A stretch of 64,000 nt of DNA, taken from positions 51,737,250 through 51,801,249 of the forward strand of contig CM055895.1 in the NCBI GenBank assembly GCA_029582155.1, in the 5' to 3' direction. The DNA comes from Panopea generosa. Lineage: Eukaryota; Mollusca; Bivalvia; Adapedonta; Hiatellidae. How positions within the stretch are numbered: the stretch's first letter is position 1; each line of letters opens with the position of its first letter. Positions 1 to 9,553 of the stretch are shown here, one piece after another. The notes below the pieces were generated by a model. That model ran no database searches and had not been told where the DNA came from. It worked only from the letters and a program-made list of their open reading frames with translations. A program made the position numbers and the translations under genes.

Positions 1-750
1 GGTAAGTGAGTTGTACGTGCTTACAACTTGCTTACAACGTACGATCTCCATGCGATTGCCACGTTATTGTACGGAGGCCGTACTTACACGTGCTGCTCAC
101 GTACTGTGTCCTTACTCACTCGCATGTTGTAAGTGCGTGGAAGCACGCACTTGCAAGTACGGCGGGTTGGGACCACGGCATAAATGGGCCAATTTTGAAA
201 AAAAAAAACAGGTAAATGAATAAAAAAATATATATATGTGTTAAAGTCTAAATTACACCATTATTTCTATAACATAACATAATTACCTAAATGTACTTTT
301 TTTTTTTTGTCATGCAAAAATCCATGATTTTTTTTAAGAGCGCTTTTAATGGCTCAAAACAACTGTTTTAGGGCGTAATGTGTTAGCATCTAAAGTTTAC
401 CCATTATTTAAATATAAATAAAATTCATTTAATTGCTCATTTACACATTTTATTAGAATTTATCAATAGATATTTTAATTACTTTTATTTTGGTGTATGG
501 CTAAGTCGTTTTTCTTATGTAGACTTTTGAACGATTTCCCTACTTCGTAATGGAAAAAAATTCAATTAAAACCTTTGTTTCCTTATTTATTCATAAATAT
601 ATAAATATGTACTAAATGAATGTTTATTTTCCTTTCTATGCTTTGCTATTGTATGTGATTCAAAAGCAGAGTTTTATTTTTACTGTTAAAATAGTGTATT
701 TGTGAAAAAAATACCTAACATCAGAAAATTTCAATTTGTGCCAAAAAAAC
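1..750. other. AT-rich sequence, no gene recognised
   Basis: The first 180 bases are less AT-rich and contain several related GTACGT, CTTACAAC and GTTGTAAG words in both orientations, like a decayed inverted repeat. The rest is AT-rich with short A and T runs. No coding region could be supported on either strand. Confidence 0.4.
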
Positions 751-1803
751 TGTAACGTCCGTCCCCCTGCCATATATTCTTCCAAAAAGATAAACAGAAT
801 AATACATTTACCTGTTGACATACATATCCATGTACTATATAAAAAAAAAAGTTAAATAAAACTTGATCTGAGCATATTTAAGGAAAATATACACTAAAAT
901 GTAAAATTTACATGTAACGTCCGTCCCCGTAACGTCCGTCCCCCTATATATACAAATGATAAATCTATGTTTTTATCATCTTTTCACATTTTTTTCACTT
1001 TATAAAAGTATTTTATGTTAGCAGTGTGATGTTTAGACTTGAATAAAAATTTAAAAAATAATATATATATATATATATTGACCATATTATAGACTTTCTT
1101 AATAAATTCATAATGCAAGATCAATGAATTGTGGTATTTAATAAAATTGTATAGCTACAATCTCATGGAAGAGCAAATTTCTTATACACATGTTTGTTTA
1201 GGAAACAAAAATTAAAAGAATTTGCATTTAAGTTGAATGTTTAAATTCACTTTAAAAAATAGGGGACGTACGTTACTTGATTTTTTAGTAGCAATGTACA
1301 ATTGATACAAACCCTCTAATTTAACTGAAAATGTTGAAATTAGCAATAGGCCATAAAATGATGTAATATTACATACATCCTGTCATTAACCCAGGGATTA
1401 TTAAAGATGGGGTGATCTATGGAGTCACTGTGTGCAGTATGCAGACAGAGGGGGGCAGTATGTCTCCAGTGTATATTACCACATGGTGTGAATGTAGTCC
1501 TTGGGGAAATTAGGAGAGCACAGTAGGATGTCAGGTAGATTGACAGTAGCATATTCCTTGTACAATATAGATGTAGACAAATATATTCCATTTGGCACTT
1601 CTTAAAAAGGTGAGAAATTCATATTTGTCCTGGGAACTAGAATGGGTAATGATGTTAAATGGGGGTAAAATGGCAGGTTGAATACACAGTATAATTAACA
1701 AAGTGGCATGTCAAAAATACTGCTCAACTTGGCTTCATCTAAATTTACTTTAAAAGGGTATGAAATAAAAATCTTATCATTCGTTTCTTATCGTGCAATA
1801 ATA

Positions 1804-2290
1804 GATGCAGAAGCTTAACGCGAGAAAGAAAGAGACAAAAAGCGCCGCCAAAGAAAAATTGAAGCTTAATAAGGTAATTATATGATTATTTTATTTTAAT
1901 ATCCCTTTATTCATCACATGGTTTATAAATGGACCATTCTTTATTCCTGATTTATAGGGTGTTTTTTAGCTCTACTGGCCAAAGGCCAGAAGTGCTTATG
2001 CGATGGCGCGTTGTCTGTCGTCTGACGGCTCAAGCATTCAAACGTGTTTGCTTGGAAACTGCTTGGAACTCCAGCTAAGAAGGCGCGTATCATTGAAAAC
2101 TTGTTGAAAATACGACATCACGGTCTCGCCAGATGTCAAGTCAGAGTCCCTCTGTACAGGCTGTGTTAAACCAAAAAATGACTCGAAAAAAACTAAACAC
2201 ACAATTCTCTATCAATGAATCTCTGAAGCAGAAATTAGGAAACCGAAAAGAGAAACAAAAATCCACAACAAGCATTGTTGCATCTAAATT
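1804..2290 (+). pseudogene. Decayed basic protein remnant, possibly transposon-derived
   Basis: At 1804-1871 one frame reads a highly basic segment (REKERDKKRRQRK) interrupted by stops and followed by GGTAAT, which could be a splice donor. At 2071-2109 a frame reads PAKKARIIENLLK. A shifted frame from about 2109 to 2290 reads a Ser/Gln/Lys-rich stretch. The combination resembles hypothetical bivalve proteins with an RERxRKRR-type N-terminus and a PxKKAxxxxxLL block. I recall these only as a transposon-like family and cannot name it. A dispersed repeat lies between the pieces. No intact protein is possible. Confidence 0.25.
1956..2060 (+). repeat. Bivalve dispersed repeat fragment (GGCCAAAGGCCAG type)
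   Basis: The segment has TTTTTAGCTC, then the palindrome CTGGCCAAAGGCCAG, then AGTGCTTATGCGATGGCG and GTCTGTCGTC. This order matches a very common bivalve interspersed repeat, which I recognise by its motif order rather than by a search. It separates the two blocks of the basic coding remnant. Confidence 0.5.
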
Positions 2291-2833
2291 ACATATGTAC
2301 TTGGATTAATTATATATTAGTTTAAAAGTTTTAGAATTTAGTAAAGGTTTGCTTAAAATGTAGTTTTAATATCATCTCTTTTAAATGTAACGTCCGTCCC
2401 CTTGTGCTATAGACAATTTTAAGTTCCTGTAAAATTACTAAAACTTGGACAAAAAGGGTATTGGATGCTGAAAACAAGTCCCATTATAATCAAATATTGT
2501 GTAATAGTATGACCAAGTATAACCAATAATTCAAACGGAATAATTTCAATGAATGCATGACAAAATCATGAATTAGCATATTTTAATTGAAATATATTAT
2601 AAAAATACTATTTTGAAATTGCTTTTTTTTTTTTAATTATAAGTAGCTACATTTCTTTTTCACATTACTTTTACTAAATAAGAATTGTATGAACTCAAAC
2701 AATTGTATCTCTCTTAGAGTGATGTTCAAATTTAATGTAACATCCGTCCCCTTATATTGTAACGTCCGTGCCCTGAGCCCTTATGTTGTACATATGCTAT
2801 TTATTAAAACTGACATAAAAGAGACTGTAATAA

Positions 2834-3590
2834 ATGTTCATAGTATGTTATATTTTTTACTTAGATGCTAACATAATTGGCCAATTTACTGTGCAACAGG
2901 CAATATGTATTGATGCCAAAGACTTGAACTCAAATATCCTCCGACCATATTACCTTATGAGAACTCACTGGGGTGCAAAATATTTCACCAAACTAGATGC
3001 CCGATCCGGTTACTGGGCCATCAAACTAGTTTCAAAGTCCTCCTATCTGACTACCTTTAACACCATATTTGGAAGATATCGTTATCTGAGACTACCATTT
3101 GGTCTGGTATGTTCTGGTGACGAATTCATCCGCAAAGTTGACGAAAGCTTTGAGGATCTCAGTGCCGTAGTTGCAATTGTCGATGACATTCTTGTGTATG
3201 GGAAAACGCGAGAAGAACATGACCTTTATCTAAGGGCAGTATTAGACTGATCACTCGAGAGAGGCATCCGCTTTAATGAAGAGAAACTCCAAGTAGGTGT
3301 CACGGAAGTATAGTACTTCAGACATTTGCTAACATCTGAGGGTTTTAAAGCAGAACCAGCCAAGGTCAAGGCTATTAGAGAAATGCCCTTTCCAACAAAC
3401 AAAGCTGAGGTAGAGACCATATTAGGGATGGTTACATATCTGTCGAGATATGCCCCAAATCTGGCTGAAATAACAAGTCCTTTGAGACAGGTGTTATCAA
3501 AGGATGTTGAATTTTCATTGGACAAACCTCAGGTAGAAGCTTTTAACAAGGTTAAACAGGTTATAACACGACCGGGTAGTATCTTGTCCT
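2834..3590 (+). pseudogene. Gypsy reverse transcriptase, broken
   Basis: The frame from 2834 carries ICIDAKDLN, FTKLDARSGYWAIKL (motif A aspartate), YLRLPFGL (motif B) and VAIVDDILVYG (motif C, catalytic DD). About eight residues normally lying between the YPMP-like stretch and KYFTKLD are missing. A stop ends this frame after residue 138, at 3248-3250. The connection and thumb continue to about 3590 (from 3326: GFKAEPAKVKAI and ILGMVTYLSRYAPNLAEI) with a second stop between. The catalytic residues remain, but the protein cannot be made as one chain. The first 13 codons before IIGQ are unrelated flanking sequence. Confidence 0.88.
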
Positions 3591-3960
3591 ATTATAAGAA
3601 ATCATTAACACTTAGAGATACAAGTAGATACAAGCAAGTTTGGCCTGGGTGCGGCCATATTGCAGGACGGCAAATCCATTGCTTATGCATCGAAATCCCT
3701 CACATAATCCGAAATTAACTATGCTGAAATAGAAAGAGATGTACGCCATTGTATTCGGGTGCGAGCGGTTCCACCAATTTATTTATGGGCGCAATGTGCA
3801 TGTCGAAACCGACCACTGCCGTTGATATCAATTTTCAAAAAACCGCTCTACGCCGCTCCCGCTCGTCTACAACGCATGTTGTTACGGTCACAGAGATATG
3901 ACCTTGAACTTAAGCATTTCTTCTCAAAGCAAAATCCCTATCGCAGACACCTTAAGTAGG
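3590..3960 (+). pseudogene. Gypsy RNase H, frameshifted
   Basis: This follows directly from the RT thumb. Pieces of an RNase H domain (an ILQDGKSIAYASKSL-like strand, then YAEIER, then HVETDH) can be read only by switching between frames. The last piece, from 3759, ends in LQRMLLRSQRYDLEL, the usual end of the Gypsy RNase H. At least two frameshifts and internal stops are present. Between 3960 and 4214 the linker to integrase is present but has no long frame. Confidence 0.75.
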
Positions 3961-4214
3961 AAATTTCTAAGCGACACCTATCCAGACCCTGACCTATCAA
4001 AAGGTATGGATTTGCAAGTCAACATGGTCATAAAATGCATGCCTGTAAGTGACAGAAAAATGCAATAAATCAGAATACACACAGAGCAAGATATACAACT
4101 GTGTACGCTTAAAACAGTTATCTTACAAGCTGGCCAAACTCTAGAACTCAATGTCAACCTGATATAGTTCCGTTCTGGACTTATCGAGATGAATTAACCC
4201 TAGTTGATGGAATT

Positions 4215-5298
4215 GTGATGAAAGGTCATAAGATAGTGATACCAAAATCCCTTCGATCAAACATGCTTGATATAATTCATCTCCGGCACTCAGGTACTGA
4301 TAAATGTCTGAAAAGGGCACGTGAGGTCATGTACTGGCCAGGAATTTCAAATGACATAACCAGTCTAGTGCTTAACTGCACTATTTGTGTACAGCATCGT
4401 AACTCTAATCAGAAAGAACCGCTGTGTACAACAGAGTTCCCTGATTATCCGTGGCAAATGATAGCCACTGATCTGTTCACCTGGGACAATAAAAGTTATC
4501 TTCTTGTAGTAGACTACTACAGCCGATACTTTGAGGTCAAAGAACTCCCAAATATAAAAAGTGTGACTGTGATTAATCGAATTAAGAGCATTCTTTCTGA
4601 CAATGGCCCATGCTACAGCTCACAGGAATTTTTCTCAGTTTGCTAAGGAATGGGATTTCAAACATGTGACTTCTAGTCCACATTATCCACAGTCAAACGG
4701 GCTTGCTGAGAAATATGTGCAAATATGCAAAATAATTCTCACAAAATCTAAGTCAGCCAAATCAGACCCATTGTTAGCATTTCTTGAATACAGAACCACA
4801 CCCCTAGACAGTGGGTACTCCCCGTCACAGCTATCAATGGGCAGACAATTAAGGTCAGTTTTACCTGCTTCAAAACATAAAATGATCTCACACAAGCAAA
4901 GGGGAAAAGATTATTATGAAAGGCAGGCTAAAACACTTCAGATCTTAAAGGTAGGGGATTCAACTAAGATCCAAAAACAAAACAAAACTTGGACACCAGC
5001 GGTTGTAACTGAAAAGCACAACGACAGGTCTTATTCGGTTAAAACCTCTGGGGCCGAGTATATGCGAAACGGGCGTCATTTATTGAAGACAAATGAACCT
5101 CATCATATCACTTACACCCATGACTTGATATTTGCACACCAACGGATATTGAAGTTAGCCTTTCAGTCGCTGCACAAAGAATCGATCCCACCACCTATCT
5201 CTGGAGATACATCACCATTACCACAACAGGATGAACATTCGCCCACCAAACCATATGTGTCGAGACTTGTAAAAAGAAAAATGATTGAATCAATGTAA
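4215..5298 (+). pseudogene. Gypsy integrase, one frameshift
   Basis: Frame one (4215-4646) carries the HHCC zinc-binding region (HLRHSGTDKC and CTICVQH) and the start of the DDE core (IATDLFTWDNKSYLLVVDYYS, first Asp; SDNGPCY, second Asp). The reading frame changes near 4610, and frame two (4603-5298) supplies HYPQSNGLAEKYV with the catalytic Glu and then a C-terminal DNA-binding region ending at the stop at 5298. All DDE residues are visible, so the break looks like one recent indel. No 3' LTR is evident downstream. Confidence 0.88.
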
Positions 5299-6121
5299 AA
5301 TGACTATCGGGTGCAAAATGAAGACTGGGTGTAATCATATGTCAAAATAGCATTGGACTATTACAAACAATATATAGTAATACAGTTTAAAAAACACCAA
5401 CACGTAAAAATCGTTAGTTAAAATTTAATACCGACGTTTCGGCATATCGCTTTAAACATTGTTTTTTTAAACAATATATAGGAAGTGCTTATATATACAA
5501 CTTTTAAGTAGTACATAGTTGCACTGCTTACAATACAATTTCTTGGCAACCTTTCTGGTTGCAAAAATAATATTGTTTATTGTATAACACTGATTATTGT
5601 TAATTCATTATGACACTTGTTATATCTCATTAATTTCCCGTGACCAGCAGATGACTTTAATAATATTATTATGAACAACTTTCGCACGCGTTTTAGCTAC
5701 AAGTGCAGTGACCTATATAGCGGAGTCTCTATCTGGAAATAAGCAGAAGACGATATTGTACAATCTACAATATTTTATTTACCAATTTAATGTCCAAATA
5801 CAGTTTTATTATATAATACATAAAGCATATCTCGAATACAAACAAATATTAGCTACCAGAAATGACATGTATTTAAATTCGTACAGTTAAATATTTTTTG
5901 TAAAGAAATCAAACTACTTTAACACAATTTTGAATTTTGACAATAAGTCATTATTTGGGGAAATAACGCTTGCAGTAAGAAGTACACTTATTTATCAAAA
6001 GTTATACATATGAATTAATTTCTTTAATTTGTATATTTAATGTAACTTCAGAAAACATACATGTACATTTCAGTAGTAAACATTTATTACCATAAAGAAT
6101 AGTTTATGATTAAGTAATGTA
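5299..6121. other. Non-coding, no LTR found
   Basis: AT-rich sequence between the Gypsy remnant and the Helitron. I looked for an LTR matching anything upstream of 2834 and saw none. The only notable item is the 84-base repeat at 5727-5810, listed separately. Confidence 0.4.
5727..5810 (+). repeat. 84-base direct repeat, partner at 7587-7670
   Basis: The segment starting CTGGAAATAAGCAGAAGACG and ending CAAATACAGTTT recurs at 7587-7670 with only a few substitutions. The two copies bracket the Helitron. On the minus strand the copy at 7587 ends TTTCCAG followed by GTATGTTG, a good splice-donor match, whereas the copy at 5727 lacks that donor. Confidence 0.75.
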
Positions 6122-7458
6122 TCATCAAGATTTTATTATACCCCCGACAAACGAAGTTTTGAGGGGGTATATTGGAGTCACCCTGTGGTCGGTCTGTCGG
6201 TCGGTCTGTCCGTTGCAATTTTCCTTGTCCGGAGCATCACTAGAAAAGTACTGGATGGAATTTCATCAAACGTCATACAATGGTAGAATATAATGACAGG
6301 AAGTGCAGTGTACAAGAAACATAACTCTATTCTTGCTAATTACAGAGTTATTGCCCTTTGATATATTTCCCTTGTCTGGAGCATTACTTTTAAAGTACTG
6401 GATGTAATTTCATCAAACTTCATACAATGGTAGAATATAATGACAGGAAGTGCAGTGTACAAGAAACATAACTCTATTCTTGCTTATTACAGAGTTATTG
6501 CCCTTTGATATATTTTCCTTGTCCGGAGCATCACTAGAAAAGTACTGGATGGAATTTCATCAAACGTCATACAATGGTAGAATATAATGACAGGAAGTGC
6601 AGTGTACAAGAAACATAACTCTATTCTTGCTAATTACAGAGTTATTGCCCTTTGATATATTTCCCTTGTCTGGAGCATTACTTTTAAAGTACTGGATGTA
6701 ATTTCATCAAACTTCATACAATGGTAGAATATAATGACAGGAAGTGCAGTGTACAAGAAACATAACTCTATTCTTGCTTATTACAGAGTTATTGCCCTTT
6801 GATATATTTCCCTTGTCTGGAGCATTACTTTTAAAGTACTGGATGGAATTTCATCAAACTTCATACAATGGTAGAATATAATGACAGGAAGTGCAGTGTA
6901 CAAGAAACATAACTCTATTCTTGCTAATTACAGAGTTATTGCCCTTTGATATATTTCCCTTGTCCAGAGCATTACTTTTAAAGTACTGGATGGAATTTCA
7001 TCAAACTTCATACAATGGTAGAATATAATGACAGGAAGTGCAGTGTACAGGAAACAACTCTATTCTTGCTAATTACAGAGTTATTGTCCTTTGATATATT
7101 TCCCTTGTCCGGAGCATTACTTTTAAAGTACTGGATGGAATTTCATCAAACTTCATACAATGGTAGAATATAATGACAGGAAGTGCAGTGTACAGGAAAC
7201 GTAACATTTATTGATTTCCATGAAAGCTTGTACACTGCACAATAATTAAAAAGACCGTTTTTAATTTTAACAAAACCATAAAAAAATTAACAATACAAAA
7301 AACTCAATCCATAACATTCTTTTTTATTAAGTATTTCTTTGTCTGGAGCATAACTTTAAAACTATTTGATATAATTTAATAAAACTTCATACAATGGTAA
7401 ACCATTTTCTGTCATGGCGGCGTTCGGGGGTATTCATCACCTTCAGTGATAGCTCTAG
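6122..7458 (+). mobile_element. Non-autonomous Helitron, pearl-like
   Basis: The left end follows an A and starts TC (6122, or 6125 as an alternative). A strong hairpin TATACCCCC/GGGGGTATA lies at 6137-6171, followed by a CGGT/CTGT tetranucleotide tract (6188-6214) and seven tandem core repeats. The right end has GGGGGTAT (complementary to the left hairpin arm), a terminal hairpin ATCAC-cttca-GTGAT (7436-7450) and CTAG (7455-7458) followed by T. This is the A|TC...CTRR|T structure of Helitrons. The tetranucleotide tract plus tandem core is the described layout of bivalve 'pearl' elements. There is no Rep/helicase coding, so it is non-autonomous. Confidence 0.85.
6221..7205 (+). repeat. 147-bp tandem repeat, seven copies
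   Basis: The anchor GGAGCAT begins at 6231, 6378, 6525, 6672, 6819, 6964 (as AGAGCAT) and 7111, a spacing of 145-147 bases. Units 1 and 3 share TCACTAGAAAAGTAC and AAACGTCAT. Units 2 and 4 share TTACTTTTAAAGTAC, GGATGTAAT and AAACTTCAT. The first four units therefore form two copies of a 294-base dimer. Units 5-7 are of the second type. A decayed eighth unit lies near 7345. Confidence 0.92.
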
Positions 7459-7670
7459 TTAATTCTAATTTCATTTAAAGATTCTGAAAACATTATTTAA
7501 GTTTTACACAAAAATAATAAACTTCTTTCTATCAACATAAAAAGTTACAAGTTAAATGAAATAAAAAGTAAAGAATTCAACATACCTGGAAATAAGCAGA
7601 AGACGATATTGTACAATTTACAATATTTTATTTACCGATTCAATGTCCAAATACAGTTTGATACTTGGAC

Positions 7671-8592
7671 ATGTTCAATCTTGATTTATATACGTTTCTG
7701 CGCATTCCAGGTGTTAAAAATGTATTTACAACAATTATCGCCATAAGGTCCAAAGAAGGAAATGTCAGTCTGGCTTCCTGTCAACTATTATACCTTTATT
7801 TAATTACAATCAAAGAAGCTCTTTGATCTCAGGCTTAAGGTGATTAAACATCTGATTTATTATCACAGTAAAAGCTGACTGAGATTTGACACAGATTGTT
7901 TAAAGGAGCTGGACAGTAGGTGTTAATATTTGGCTTTAACACTCAACACTTAGAGCAGTCCAACTATTTAACAATATGTACTTTTCTTAAGAGCAATGTT
8001 AAAATACTAAATTAATCAAGTATTGGACATGCAAAATTGAAGAAAAATCTTTTGATATAAAAATCATTAATAAATATTTATAAAATATTTAAATGCATTT
8101 TATAGTTTCTTTTTAAAATTTATTTTTAACAATTATGTATGGTTATGCAATATTCAATATTGTAAAAATATGCATCATAATAATATAACTATAAATTGTA
8201 ACATGCGTCATTTCATTAAGAAAACATGACTCTACTTGTAAACATAAAACCATGGGAAAGATGAATTAACCCTGCCATGAACTTAATCTTTGATCAGATT
8301 GTGTGTCAAACAGCTAATACAGCTGCCAGTTGCTGCAGTTAGATTACAATTATAGGCGTCAGTTTAAATGAAATGTGTTATTTTACCATTAAGCTTACAT
8401 AATAAATCCCATTGGTCAAAGTGTAATCCTCTCTGGGAATACACCGACAAGATGTTTAATTGGTAGTTTATTTTGAAAAGAAGGGACATGTAACAGTATT
8501 GTAACTCCGCCTTCTTCATGTCAGTTAATTCACTGATAAGCCTCTCTGATACCTCTGGTGATCAATCTTGTACAGACTCTCATACGGTATAC
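7671..8592. other. Non-coding, nothing recognised
   Basis: AT-rich sequence without open frames, known repeats or clear structure. Confidence 0.4.
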
Positions 8593-8777
8593 ATCTCATA
8601 GTGTTTCCCCCAGGATTGAAAATGGGCAGGGTACCAATTGAAAAAGGGCATTTTTTGGCGCGTACAAAATAATAGAAAAAAGGTCATTACTTTATTGCGT
8701 GTTGTGTTGAGCACCATTTTCAGCACTAATAACAAGTATGATACATGTATGTTTTTGTAAATGTATGAATCATCTTA

Positions 8778-8909
8778 AATAAGGCTATTACAATATCATG
8801 TATTAATAATACATGCTATCAAGGAACTATAGAAGGATATACTATAGTTCCTTGATGATATTGTAGTAGCATTATTAATAATACATGATACTATTGCAGT
8901 AGCCTTATT
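8778..8909. repeat. Long imperfect hairpin
   Basis: Arms of about 54 and 67 bases pair around a short loop. The innermost 14 bases are perfect (ATCAAGGAACTATA at 8818-8831 with TATAGTTCCTTGAT at 8843-8856). The outer ends pair as AATAAGGCTA with TAGCCTTATT apart from small insertions. This may be a foldback MITE. Confidence 0.75.
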
Positions 8910-9287
8910 ATTAATCAATTATAAAGTAATTAACTCAATAGTATTTGATAGTTCAAGTACCCTTATAAGATAAATATTATATTTACACAATGCTTTAATC
9001 TATGTTAAAAATTTGAACCGTTTTAAGTGGGGATTTTATTTGTTGAAATAAGATGCTGAGAAACCGGGAGTATCCAGCTAACCATTAATGTGCATTTCAA
9101 ATATATGTTTCTATCCTATATTAGAATAATATTGCCATAAAAATATAGTAAAGGAGTGTTTAAAAATGGACAACTTGTCATATTTAAAAGTTAATACAAC
9201 TGAGAAGTTTGCATTTTTAATGTTTGATTCTGTAATTTTGTCGGTGTCGGTGTATTTCCAAATAAATATAAATTTTATAACAGGAAA

Positions 9288-9416
9288 CATAAATAGTTAA
9301 GTCTTAAACATCGGTAATAAACGGGATGGCTATAACCGATGCACCGATTTTTTAGGATCCAAATTTTGAAAGTGCCGACTTTTAGATCGGGTTTCTCAAA
9401 TTTGTTAACATACGGT
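9288..9416 (+). repeat. Left flanking direct repeat of the DIRS element
   Basis: It begins CATAAATAGTTAAGTC, contains CTATAACCGATGCACCGA and ends AACATACGGT. The copy at 14100-14228 is almost identical; one A/G difference was seen. Confidence 0.9.
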
Positions 9417-9553
9417 CCGCCCTGCCCAAAGTTCTTTTCGAAGACCTTCCAGATACCTCGAAAACACCTGCTGGATATACAACAAACGGGGTTTGTGTAG
9501 AGACACAAGATATTCAAGGCCACACACCTGCGGTTACTGCAGGGGGACACACC

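Larger units (their letters stand above)
751..2774. repeat. Seven scattered copies of a 16-base motif
   Basis: The motif TGTAACGTCCGTCCCC occurs at 751-766, 913-928, 929-943 (lacking the first T), 2386-2401, 2736-2751 (one change) and 2759-2774 (one change). A one-mismatch reverse-strand copy lies at 1262-1276. The copies are dispersed rather than in tandem, and their GC content contrasts with the AT-rich surroundings. Scattered same-sense short repeats of this kind are typical of transposase-binding sites in the subterminal parts of DNA transposons, but no termini were found, so that reading is inference. Confidence 0.7.
2834..5298 (+). mobile_element. Ty3/Gypsy LTR retrotransposon, pol remnant
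   Basis: Reverse transcriptase, RNase H and integrase follow each other on the plus strand in the Ty3/Gypsy order. The element is 5' truncated: no gag, protease or zinc-knuckle sequence is visible upstream, and no LTR pair or primer-binding site was found. The frame is broken repeatedly: a stop after 3247, a second near 3312, frameshifts in RNase H, a gap between RNase H and integrase, and one frameshift inside the integrase core. It is a dead copy. The RT wording resembles the K02A2.6-like polyproteins abundant in bivalves, but the clade is not assigned. Confidence 0.9.
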
